30,468 nucleotides of DNA from Lichenicoccus sp964235615 (lineage in GTDB: Bacteria > Pseudomonadota > Alphaproteobacteria > Acetobacterales > Acetobacteraceae): NCBI GenBank assembly GCA_964235615.1, contig CAXSEE010000032.1, positions 1 through 30,468 of the forward strand. Direction: 5' to 3'. Position numbers and translations under genes: made by a program. This document shows positions 24,190 through 30,468 of this stretch, one piece after another; the first letter of the stretch is position 1, and every line of letters begins with the position of its first letter. The notes beneath the pieces are model-generated. The model was not told where the DNA came from and searched no databases. It saw nothing but the letters and a program-made list of their open reading frames with translations.

Positions 24190-24588
24190 TCAGGCCGGAA
24201 GCCGGGCGGCCTGGCCCTGGGCCGCGAGCAATGCCACGGCCGCCTTGTCGAACGAGACGAAGACGTCGGCTCCGAGCCATCGGCCCGCCTGCGCGATGAC
24301 ACCATCCGCGAAATCGCCGCCCGCATCGAGCAGGGCCAGGCCGGCCTCGACCGCCGGCCGGTCCGCCGAGACGTTGCTCGCGTTGAGCAATCGTCGAACC
24401 GTTTCCGCGATGTCGTTGCGGCCAATCCGGTAGCCCTGCGACAACACCCAGACCAGTTCCCATAGCACCATGATCGGCAGCGCCACGGCATCGGCGCGGG
24501 CGAGTTCGGCCTGTGCCGCGCGGCTCTGGCGTTCGTTATCGCCGGTCACCGCCCGCGCCAGTATGTTGGTGTCGGCGGTTATCTTCAC
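24190..24588 (-). CDS. PIN-domain toxin (VapC-type)
   Basis: This 132-residue PIN ribonuclease has the acidic active-site residues D6 ('ADTNIL'), E44 ('LWELVWVL'), D95 ('DFADGVIA') and D114 ('SFDKAA'). The ATG at 24588 overlaps the antitoxin stop by four bases, the usual order antitoxin-toxin. Expected role: Mg2+-dependent RNA cleavage, neutralised by the AbrB-type partner. Confidence 0.88.
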   Translation of the reverse strand: MKITADTNILARAVTGDNERQSRAAQAELARADAVALPIMVLWELVWVLSQGYRIGRNDIAETVRRLLNASNVSADRPAVEAGLALLDAGGDFADGVIAQAGRWLGADVFVSFDKAAVALLAAQGQAARLPA

Positions 24589-24836
24589 CGCTTGCCGGCC
24601 CAGGCGTCAGCCGCGACCTGTCCGATCTGCTCGGTCGACAGACCGACGCCGCCCTCCCGCTTCAGGAAATCGAAGGCGTCGGAAATCCTGCCCGCTGGAG
24701 GCGCCATCTTCCCCTCGATCTTCCCCTCGGGCAGCATGTCGATGCTGATCCTGTCGCCGGGATGTACACCCAGATGACGCAGGATATCCTTGCGCAGGGT
24801 GACCTGGCCTTTGCTGGTGACGGTAAGGATGGCCAC
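24585..24836 (-). CDS. AbrB/MazE-type antitoxin
   Basis: This 83-residue protein has an N-terminal swapped-hairpin DNA-binding domain ('LTVTSKGQVTLRKDILRHLG', 4-23, then 'VHPGDRISI'). The C-terminal tail would wrap and inhibit the PIN toxin. It starts with GTG at 24836, preceded by GAGGAG at eight bases, a strong ribosome binding site that decides the start. Such antitoxins usually repress their own promoter, which would lie in 24837-24954. Confidence 0.85.
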   Translation of the reverse strand: MAILTVTSKGQVTLRKDILRHLGVHPGDRISIDMLPEGKIEGKMAPPAGRISDAFDFLKREGGVGLSTEQIGQVAADAWAGKR

Positions 24837-24954
24837 ACGCCGATCTCCTCGAAGCCGACGATCAGCAAGCTAAACGTTTTACTTTCAAGCAAAAACTGGC
24901 TGTGACGCACAGCTTCCGCCTTGAGCGAGCGCCGCAATCCTCCATCTATGGAAG

Positions 24955-25107
24955 ATGAGCGAGAAACCGACGACCGATACCCCCGACAACGCTGCCGAGA
25001 AGCCGGATGTCCAGCCGGAACCTCCGAAGGAGATCGGCGGCCCCAAGGAAGCCGACCCGACCCGCTACGGCGACTGGACCGTGAAGGGCCGTTGCATCGA
25101 CTTCTAG
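24955..25107 (+). CDS. Succinate dehydrogenase assembly factor 4 family protein (DUF1674)
   Basis: This 50-residue protein has a disordered Pro/Glu/Lys-rich N-terminus and the family's C-terminal signature 'EIGGPKEADPTRYGDWTVKG' plus 'RCIDF'. SDHAF4 proteins help load FAD-bearing SdhA into complex II and protect against oxidants in mitochondria; the bacterial members are named by homology. The start ATG follows a close GGAAG. It is transcribed away from the toxin-antitoxin pair and converges with the membrane-protein gene. Confidence 0.85.
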   Translation: MSEKPTTDTPDNAAEKPDVQPEPPKEIGGPKEADPTRYGDWTVKGRCIDF

Positions 25108-25117
25108 TCCCGCATCC

Positions 25118-25636
25118 CTAGATCGGGCCGCCCGCTTCCTGACGCCAGCCGGACTTGACGGTCTGGCGCTGGTGCGGTGGCTTGGGCTGGGTCGAGACAA
25201 GATACAGCCCGACGACGAACACCAGGTTGGCGAGCGAGTTGAACTGCATCGCCATCAGGAATAGCCGTTGTGCCGTAGCCGCCTGATAGATGCTGTAGAA
25301 CATGAACGGGATCGAGAGCGGGCGGAAGCCTTGCAACATGAAGCGCAAGGGGTTGGCGTGGCCCGGACGCACCAGTGGCCGCATCTTGTTGATCGACAGA
25401 TAGAAAGCGAAGCCCAGCGCCCAGGTCAGGCCGTTCCACAAGGCGCTGTCGATGCTGAGGCCACCGGCCATGAAGATCGCGATCACTGCCGCCGCATCGA
25501 GCACGATGGCGCCGAGCTGCATGCTCATGCCGATGTCGAACGCGGTCGGCTTCTCGCCAAGACGGTCCGCGACCGGCTGGAAGATACGTTCGAGCAGCCA
25601 GTTGTCCGCTCGATTGACGGCATCGGCGATGTTCAT
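25118..25636 (-). CDS. Four-helix inner-membrane protein of unknown function
   Basis: This 172-residue protein has four likely transmembrane helices: about 42-60 ('LGAIVLDAAAVIAIFMAGG'), 66-83, 105-120 and 130-148. A cytoplasmic-looking N-terminal helix ('ADAVNRADNWLLERIFQPVA', 4-23) and a polar basic tail flank them. No family recognised. The ATG at 25636 gives a compact hydrophilic N-terminus. The gene is followed by 10 bases and then the SDHAF4 gene on the other strand. Confidence 0.7.
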   Translation of the reverse strand: MNIADAVNRADNWLLERIFQPVADRLGEKPTAFDIGMSMQLGAIVLDAAAVIAIFMAGGLSIDSALWNGLTWALGFAFYLSINKMRPLVRPGHANPLRFMLQGFRPLSIPFMFYSIYQAATAQRLFLMAMQFNSLANLVFVVGLYLVSTQPKPPHQRQTVKSGWRQEAGGPI

Positions 25637-25696
25637 GCCTGCCTGTCGCCCGATGCGAGGCTGGCGTCAAGCGGCGGCGGTATCGGAGAAGGCCAA

Positions 25697-25745
25697 GGCT
25701 CTGCCCTGGACCCGCTCAAGGCGAAGCCTTGAGAATCCAATTCCA
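25697..25745 (+). repeat. REP-like palindromic repeat, copy 1
   Basis: These 49 bases recur at 29154-29202 with a single difference. The core CTCAAGGC-GAA-GCCTTGAG (25715-25733) is a perfect 8-bp hairpin. It lies between the four-helix membrane gene and the ModA-like gene, in non-coding DNA, as expected for REP elements. It may also end transcripts or stabilise mRNA 3' ends. Confidence 0.85.
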
Positions 25746-25756
25746 ATCGGGCGAGG

Positions 25757-26578
25757 TCAGGGAACGGCGATGGGCACGAAGCCGAATTTCGCCAGCGTCT
25801 GCTGTCCCGGCAACGACATGACATAGAGGGCGAAGCGCGCGGCGGCCGGATTGTCTGTCAGCAGAACCATGCCGAAGTTCGACATCACCTCGAGCGCCGG
25901 TGGCATCGGGACCGAGACCAGGTCGAGGGCGCCTCGTGCGGTCGAGCTCGTCCGGCTGCAATAGCTCAGCAGCACGTCCGCCTTGTTGGCCGCGAAAATA
26001 CGTTCGACCGGATCGTGACCCGTGCCATCCGGAGCCTCGGCCGTCCTCCCGAGCAGCGGCATGGCCTTGGCCCGCAGCGTCGCCCCGGCGCCCGGCTGGA
26101 TGCGGTCGACGCGGCGGAACAGGTCCTGGCTATAGTCGCCGCTCGGATCCGAGCCCGGGGTCGACGTCGCCAGCCTCGTCGCGGGGTCCAGCATGCGCGA
26201 CACCACGTTGGCCGTGGTCAGTCCGAACGTGCGCCGCCCGATGGCACAGATCTGGTTGCGGGCGAAGAGCAGGATGGCCTTGGACCGTCCGCCCTGCGCC
26301 AGCTGCTCCGGTCCCGTCAGGTCGGACGACGCGAACAGGTCGGCGGCGGCGCCATGCTCCAGCTTCTGGCGAAGCAGGCCGGACGGACCATACACCGGAC
26401 GCATGGTGCTGCCCGATGCGGCACCGCTCTCGGCGAGCAGCGCGCCGAACGGCGCCTTCAGGCTGCCGGCCGCATAGAGCTGGAACGCGTTCGGTGTTGG
26501 CGCCGGCTGCGCCACGGACGCGCCGCACCAGAGCAGCGCACCGATGCAGATCAGGACGGGACCGGGACGGGTTCGCAT
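25757..26578 (-). CDS. ModA-like periplasmic substrate-binding protein (SBP_bac_11)
   Basis: This 273-residue protein has a signal peptide (1-23, cleavage after 'GASVA') and a molybdate-binding-protein-like fold. 'LYAAGSLKAPFGALLAE' (34-50) opens the first lobe, 'VYGPSGLLRQKLEHGAAADL' with 'FASSD' is the ligand-loop block ('SG-L-kqie-GapaDvf-sad' in ModA), and 'LFARNQICAIGRR' follows. It would bind an oxyanion or small organic anion in the periplasm. No ModB/ModC genes are present. Instead it sits 42 bases after a TonB-dependent receptor gene in one operon, so it may take over the ligand released by that receptor. The start has GGAG eight bases upstream. Confidence 0.82.
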   Translation of the reverse strand: MRTRPGPVLICIGALLWCGASVAQPAPTPNAFQLYAAGSLKAPFGALLAESGAASGSTMRPVYGPSGLLRQKLEHGAAADLFASSDLTGPEQLAQGGRSKAILLFARNQICAIGRRTFGLTTANVVSRMLDPATRLATSTPGSDPSGDYSQDLFRRVDRIQPGAGATLRAKAMPLLGRTAEAPDGTGHDPVERIFAANKADVLLSYCSRTSSTARGALDLVSVPMPPALEVMSNFGMVLLTDNPAAARFALYVMSLPGQQTLAKFGFVPIAVP

Positions 26579-26620
26579 GCTGGAACTCCAAGGATTGTGG
26601 ATTTGCGGAAGCTGGGGCGG

Positions 26621-28903
26621 CTAGAAGTGGACCTTGACCCCGCCGAACACCGAGCGCGGCGCGCCGGCGAAGATCGAACCGGACTTGCCGTCGAGCACCG
26701 ACGCACCTGCCTCCGCACCGGTCGCGGTCAGGCTGTCCGTGACGTTCAGCGCCGAGCCGACATAGGTGCGGTTGGCCAGGTTCTCGACCTCGCAATACAG
26801 ATGGACGCGGTGCAGCAGGCCGAGCCGCGCCGGCGGATCGTAATGCAGCTCCACGTTGAACAGCCCTGCGCCCTGGGCCTTCAGCAGGTTGGCGTTGTCG
26901 AGCCAGTAGCTGTCGCGGAAGGTGAACTCGACGAAGCCGCCGAGCCCTTCGAAGCCTCCATCCGGACGGTCGTAGACCAGCCGCAGGTCGAGCACGTTCG
27001 GCACCACGCCGGGGATCGACTTGCCGTCACGGTCGAAGTTGACGGCCGCCTTACCGCCGGTCACGAGCTCGTTGTAATCGGTGTAGATCTGGTTGTCGTA
27101 GGTGTAGGTCAGCAGCACGTGGCCGCCGGGGAGCGCGCGCGGCAATGGCGCCCAGTCCGCGCCGAGCTCGATCCCGCGATGCTCCGAGGCCGGGGCGTTG
27201 AAGACGAAGTTCTGCAGGTTGGGGCCGGCGCTCTCGTTGATGATCTCGTTCCGGAAGAACTCGTAGAACCCGGTCGCCTGCAGGCGCAGCGCCGCGTTCG
27301 GATGCCATTGCGCGTCGAGATCGACACCGACGTTGCTCTGCGACTTCAACTGCGTGTCGCTGCCGAATTGGCCGGTAGGCGCTACGAACAGATTGGTGGT
27401 TTGCGGCGTGCCGTAGCCGGTGCCCACCCGGGTCTGCAGCGTCCATGCGGGGGACGGCGTGTAGATCAGCGCGCCCTCCGGTGCCAGGTTAAAATAGAAC
27501 CGGTTGGCGTTGACGAAGGTGCGCGCGGCACCTTTCGCGCTGTAGGCGTAGATCGTCTCGTTGCCACCGAGATCGGAATACTCGCCGCCGAGCCCGACGA
27601 CGACGTGCCAGCGCGGCGCCAGTTGGACGTCCTCCTGGACGCGCGCGCCGCCGTTCCACTGGTGTCCGAACACGGTCGAAGCCAGGCTGCCGCGGGTGGC
27701 GCCGCCCTGCGGCGTGATGTTGTAGAACCTGCCGCCGAGATCGAAGTAGTTCCAGTTCACGCCGGCGAACGAGGTGACCGGCAGGCCGAACAGGCGCCCG
27801 CTGTTGGTGACGTCGCTGCTGACGTTATAGGAGAAGAACGGCCCCTGCTCGCCGGTCGCGGCGGTCGGCTGGTCGATGTCGCGCACGTCGTAGGTGAACT
27901 GTGTCCGCCACAGCGTGCGGCTGTCCAGATCATGCTCCCAGCGCACGCCAACGATGGTGCGGCGGTCGTAGCGGCCGATCCCGGCGGCCTGCGCGCTGGT
28001 CGCCGCCGTTGGACCGTAGGCACCGTTGCGGAACAGCGAGACGCTGGCGCAACCGGGCGCTTGCAGCTTCGCGCAGCCGGCCTGGAACGGGTTCAGCCCG
28101 AACTGGTTGAGCGAGAGGCGGATCGGCAGCCGCGTGTCGGTCACGTTGTTGACGACCTTGAACACCAGCCGGTCGGCGGGGCCGAGATCGACGCGCAACT
28201 TGGCGTCCTCGGTCGAGCTGTCATATGCGCTGTTGGCGATGAAGCCGTCTCCGCGCAGGTCGCTGCCGAACACCGACAGGTCGTAGCCTTGGCCGGCGGC
28301 ACCGGCGTTAGCGTAGGTCTCGACCAGGCCGTAGCTGCCGAATTCCGATCCGAGATCGACGCCCTGGATGTCGGCGCCGTTGCGCGTGTGCAGGTCGATC
28401 GCGCCGTCGACGGCATAGTTGCCGAACACGGTGGAGGCCGGTCCCTCGAAGACGTCGGCACTTTCGTAGGCGCGCGGATCGACCAGGTCGGTACGCGAGT
28501 TGCCGTCCGGCTGGGTTTCCGGAAACCCGTCCTCCAGCACCTGGATGTTGCGGATCGGCGAGGCCTGCCGGTCGTCCGAGCCGCGAATGGAGATACCGAT
28601 ATCGCGCGGGCCGCTACCGGTGATGAAGGACACGCCGGGCACCGTCGCCAGGATGTCGGCAAGCGTCAGCGCCGGGGTCAGCCCGAAGGTCTTGGCCGAC
28701 GCGCCGTAGGTTGTCTCGCCCGCCGGTTGTTCCGTTGCCGGTTCCAGGGCGGTGCTTCCCACTACCTGAATATTCTCGGTGGACGGTGTGTCGGGCGTGG
28801 CCGCGAAGGCGGACAGCGGCAGGGCCATGCCGAGTGTGGCAAGGGTTCCGCGCAACGCATGTCGGCGCTGCGCGGGCAATATCGGCCAGCTTGGAATTAT
28901 CAA
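26621..28903 (-). CDS. TonB-dependent receptor paired with ModA-like protein
   Basis: This 760-residue outer-membrane receptor has a signal peptide with a basic start ('AQRRHALRG') and cleavage near 'SAFA' (about 34). The plug domain (about 45-190) contains 'LADILATVPGVSFITGSGPR', 'ISIRGSDDR' and 'VFEGPASTVFGNYAVDGAID'. The barrel ends in 'VFGGVKVHF' with the terminal Phe needed for barrel assembly. It resembles the siderophore/FecA-PupB class in the plug. The start is TTG at 28903 with AGGA seven bases upstream; the nearer ATG is out of frame. It is the first gene of a two-gene operon with the ModA-like protein. Substrate unknown; an oxyanion complex or a metal chelate is possible. Confidence 0.88.
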   Translation of the reverse strand: MIIPSWPILPAQRRHALRGTLATLGMALPLSAFAATPDTPSTENIQVVGSTALEPATEQPAGETTYGASAKTFGLTPALTLADILATVPGVSFITGSGPRDIGISIRGSDDRQASPIRNIQVLEDGFPETQPDGNSRTDLVDPRAYESADVFEGPASTVFGNYAVDGAIDLHTRNGADIQGVDLGSEFGSYGLVETYANAGAAGQGYDLSVFGSDLRGDGFIANSAYDSSTEDAKLRVDLGPADRLVFKVVNNVTDTRLPIRLSLNQFGLNPFQAGCAKLQAPGCASVSLFRNGAYGPTAATSAQAAGIGRYDRRTIVGVRWEHDLDSRTLWRTQFTYDVRDIDQPTAATGEQGPFFSYNVSSDVTNSGRLFGLPVTSFAGVNWNYFDLGGRFYNITPQGGATRGSLASTVFGHQWNGGARVQEDVQLAPRWHVVVGLGGEYSDLGGNETIYAYSAKGAARTFVNANRFYFNLAPEGALIYTPSPAWTLQTRVGTGYGTPQTTNLFVAPTGQFGSDTQLKSQSNVGVDLDAQWHPNAALRLQATGFYEFFRNEIINESAGPNLQNFVFNAPASEHRGIELGADWAPLPRALPGGHVLLTYTYDNQIYTDYNELVTGGKAAVNFDRDGKSIPGVVPNVLDLRLVYDRPDGGFEGLGGFVEFTFRDSYWLDNANLLKAQGAGLFNVELHYDPPARLGLLHRVHLYCEVENLANRTYVGSALNVTDSLTATGAEAGASVLDGKSGSIFAGAPRSVFGGVKVHF

Positions 28904-28924
28904 GACGTCATCCTGGGCAAATCG

Positions 28925-29040
28925 AGGCAGGCGGCTCGGCGGGACCTACCCGCCTGGCTGCCGATCATGCGTTGGGTCGTTCAGGCCGTCACATCCGTCT
29001 GGGCCAGAATCATGTGGCTACGGCTGGCAGAACCGGCTTC
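28925..29040 (-). ncRNA. Strongly structured leader upstream of TonB receptor (possible cis-regulatory RNA)
   Basis: A 40-base hairpin (28985-29024) stacks GCCGT/ACGGC, CACAT/ATGTG and TCTG/CAGA with one 3-base bulge. A second hairpin (28938-28954) has GGCGGG-ACCTA-CCCGCC, with partly complementary flanks (GGCAG at 28926-28930 with CTGCC at 28958-28962). Both lie within 22-140 bases of the receptor start on the transcript. I could not fit them to a cobalamin, Moco or other riboswitch consensus I know. Confidence 0.4.
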
Positions 29041-29152
29041 ACCGATACGATCTCAAGGCATCCCGTCATCCTGACCAATTCCTGACGCGGCGAGTTCTAG
29101 CGTCGTCACCTGCCCTGTCTCGTGAAGTTTCGATGACCGGGGCGAAAGACCA

Positions 29153-29256
29153 GGGCTCTGCCCTGAACCCGCTCAAGGCGAAGCCTTGAGAATCCAATTC
29201 CATGAATGAGTTGGTTTCCAAAGGCCAAGGCCTTTGGCGGGTCTGGGCAGAGCCCA
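29153..29256. repeat. Inverted pair of REP-like repeats (copies 2 and 3)
   Basis: The left arm (29154-29202) repeats copy 1 with 48 of 49 bases, including the CTCAAGGC-GAA-GCCTTGAG hairpin (29172-29190). The right arm (29218-29256) is a diverged copy in opposite orientation: its hairpin CCAAAGGCCAAGGCCTTTGG (29218-29237) is followed by the reverse complement of the left arm's GGGCTCTGCCC start. Two REPs facing each other about 15 bases apart resemble a BIME. The element lies between the receptor leader and the rpsA terminator. Confidence 0.8.
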
Positions 29257-29296
29257 GCCTTGCCTTCCGACGGTCAATCCCACCGCCGATTGACAT

Positions 29297-29327
29297 AAAA
29301 AAAGGCGGCACCATCGCTGGCGCCGCC
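29297..29327 (-). terminator. Intrinsic terminator of rpsA
   Basis: On the minus strand GGCGGCGCCA-GCGA-TGGTGCCGCC (29327-29304) forms a 10-bp stem with a tetraloop, followed by seven Ts (29303-29297). It lies 29 bases after the rpsA stop. Confidence 0.93.
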
Positions 29328-29355
29328 CTGTTCATTCAATAGCCGAAGATGCGGA

Positions 29356-30468
29356 TCAGTCGGTGGTCTGGTTCCGCCGGCGGATCGCGGCCCCCAGGAT
29401 GTCACCCAGCGAGGCGCCACTGTCGGACGAGCCGTATTCGTTGATCGCCGCCTTGTCCTCTTCGACCTCGCGTCCCTTGATGGTGAGCGAGAGCTTGCGG
29501 GAAGCGCGGTCCACCGAGATCACCTTCGCATCGACGCGCTCGCCGACGGCGAAACGCTCCGGGCGCTGGTCGGTCTTGTCACGAGCCAGCTCGGCGCGGC
29601 GGATGAAGCCGCTCAGCACCTCGTCGACCTTCACCTCGATGCCGTTGGCCTGGATCGCGGTGACGATGCAGGTCACCACCGTGCCCTTGTTGACGCGCGA
29701 CAGGGTGTCGGCGGCCGGGTCGTCCTGCAACTGCTTGATGCCGAGCGAGATGCGCTCCTTCTCGACATCGACGTCCAGCACGCGAGCCTTGACGACCTGG
29801 CCCTTCTCGAAGGCGGCCATCGCCGTCTCGCCGGCGTCTTCCCAGGACAGGTCGGACATGTGGACCATGCCGTCGATGTCCGCGGACAGGCCGACGAACA
29901 GGCCGAACTCGGTGATGTTGCGGATCTCGCCCTCGACCGTGGAGCCGACCTTGTATTCCTCGGCGAACTGCTCCCACGGATTGCGCTGGACCTGCTTGAG
30001 GCCGAGCGAGATGCGCCGCTTGGAGCTGTCCACGTCGAGCACCATGACGTCGACTTCCTGCGACGTGGCGACGATCTTGCCCGGATGGACGTTCTTTTTC
30101 GTCCAGGACATCTCCGACACATGGACCAGGCCCTCGACCCCGGCCTCCAGCTCCACGAAGGCGCCGTAGTCGGTGATGTTGGTGACGCGTCCGCTGTAGC
30201 GGGCTCCGGGCGGATACTTGGCGGCGACGCCTTCCCAGGGATCGGCCTCGAGCTGCTTCATGCCCAGGCTGATGCGCTGCGTCTCGGAGTTGAAGCGGAT
30301 CACCTGCACGCGGACCTGCTGGCCGATCTGCAGCGCCTCGGAGGGGTGGTTGATGCGCTTCCAGGCGATGTCTGTCACGTGCAGCAGGCCATCGACGCCG
30401 CCGAGATCGACGAACGCGCCGTAGTCGGTGATGTTCTTGACCACGCCGTCGAGGATCATGCCCTCCTT
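29356..30468 (-). CDS. rpsA: 30S ribosomal protein S1, C-terminal part (runs off right edge)
   Basis: 370 codons are visible, and the frame is open to the window edge (KEGMILDGVVKNI...). Four S1/OB-fold repeats can be read: 'VVKNITDYGAFVDLGGVDGL', 'RVTNITDYGAFVELEAGVEG', 'EIRNITEFGLFVGLSADIDG', and a diverged last one ('GTVVTCIVTAIQANGIEVKV'). The C-terminus 'SSDSGASLGDILGAAIRRRN' is typical of alphaproteobacterial S1. S1 binds mRNA on the small subunit and helps initiation on structured or weak-SD messages. N-terminal ribosome-binding repeats lie outside the window. The Met at 30459 is internal, not the start. Confidence 0.96.
   Translation of the reverse strand, partial: KEGMILDGVVKNITDYGAFVDLGGVDGLLHVTDIAWKRINHPSEALQIGQQVRVQVIRFNSETQRISLGMKQLEADPWEGVAAKYPPGARYSGRVTNITDYGAFVELEAGVEGLVHVSEMSWTKKNVHPGKIVATSQEVDVMVLDVDSSKRRISLGLKQVQRNPWEQFAEEYKVGSTVEGEIRNITEFGLFVGLSADIDGMVHMSDLSWEDAGETAMAAFEKGQVVKARVLDVDVEKERISLGIKQLQDDPAADTLSRVNKGTVVTCIVTAIQANGIEVKVDEVLSGFIRRAELARDKTDQRPERFAVGERVDAKVISVDRASRKLSLTIKGREVEEDKAAINEYGSSDSGASLGDILGAAIRRRNQTTD

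Noticed and set aside
28925..29040. Cobalamin riboswitch upstream of the second TonB receptor
   Set aside because: A GGTGAAGCCGG segment recalls part of the B12 core, but the conserved CCGCAACTG and GACCTGCC blocks are missing.
26015..29074. A 1019-codon open frame on the plus strand, antisense to the receptor and ModA-like genes
   Set aside because: It crosses two clear genes and their intergenic gap, has low-complexity Arg/Gly/Ala/Val composition and no domain; it is a by-product of third-position GC bias on the other strand.

Overview
The window comes from a high-GC alphaproteobacterium, most likely Rhodospirillales and probably Acetobacteraceae. The main pointers are the alphaproteobacterial C-terminus of ribosomal protein S1 at the right edge, a 50-residue SDHAF4 (DUF1674) protein, strong GC bias in third codon positions, and copies of a palindromic REP-like repeat (around 25.7 and 29.2 kb) that I associate from memory with this group. 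There are 20 protein genes, two of them cut by the window edges. I see no complete tRNA, rRNA, CRISPR array, IS element or replication origin.

Left block (1-6629, all minus strand): three consecutive paralogous GT4-type glycosyltransferases, two with an N-terminal TPR module, form a tightly spaced operon. A secreted right-handed beta-helix protein lies upstream on the same strand. This looks like the edge of a surface-polysaccharide locus. A 420-bp non-coding stretch follows (6630-7049) that holds a degenerate tRNA-like 3' half. Next comes a photolyase/cryptochrome FAD-domain protein with no antenna domain.

Central block (8238-18479): an organophosphonate catabolic locus built as two divergent operons around a 420-bp intergenic region with a near-consensus PHO box at 11529-11546. 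The leftward operon encodes a DUF5690 MFS-like transporter, a GBBH-like Fe(II)/2-oxoglutarate oxygenase (TmpA type) and a PhnZ/TmpB-type HD-domain oxygenase. Together these are expected to turn N-trimethyl-2-aminoethylphosphonate into glycine betaine plus phosphate. The rightward operon encodes a TonB-dependent receptor, a TPR-sulfotransferase, a TIGR03364-type FAD amine oxidase and phosphonoacetaldehyde hydrolase PhnX. Its last two products should convert (N-methyl-)2-aminoethylphosphonate through phosphonoacetaldehyde to phosphate. The receptor and sulfotransferase have no assigned place in known phosphonate pathways and are the most promising candidates for something undescribed.

Right-central block (18508-24836): a small one-TM protein, then an RbsABC-type sugar or polyol ABC importer (ATPase, permease, binding protein) followed by a threitol-dehydrogenase-like SDR and a protein with a 'YHMAERGSW...HGLLS' N-terminus. 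The ATPase gene is interrupted by 100 Ns, but the two sides of the gap repeat the same 55 bases and collapse into one in-frame 506-residue gene, so the gap is an assembly artefact. An AbrB/PIN toxin-antitoxin pair follows.

Right block (24955-30468): an SDHAF4-type succinate dehydrogenase assembly factor, a four-helix membrane protein of unknown function, a ModA-like periplasmic binding protein paired with a TonB-dependent receptor (no ABC permease or ATPase nearby), a strongly structured leader upstream of that receptor, REP-like repeats, and the C-terminal part of rpsA with a clear intrinsic terminator.
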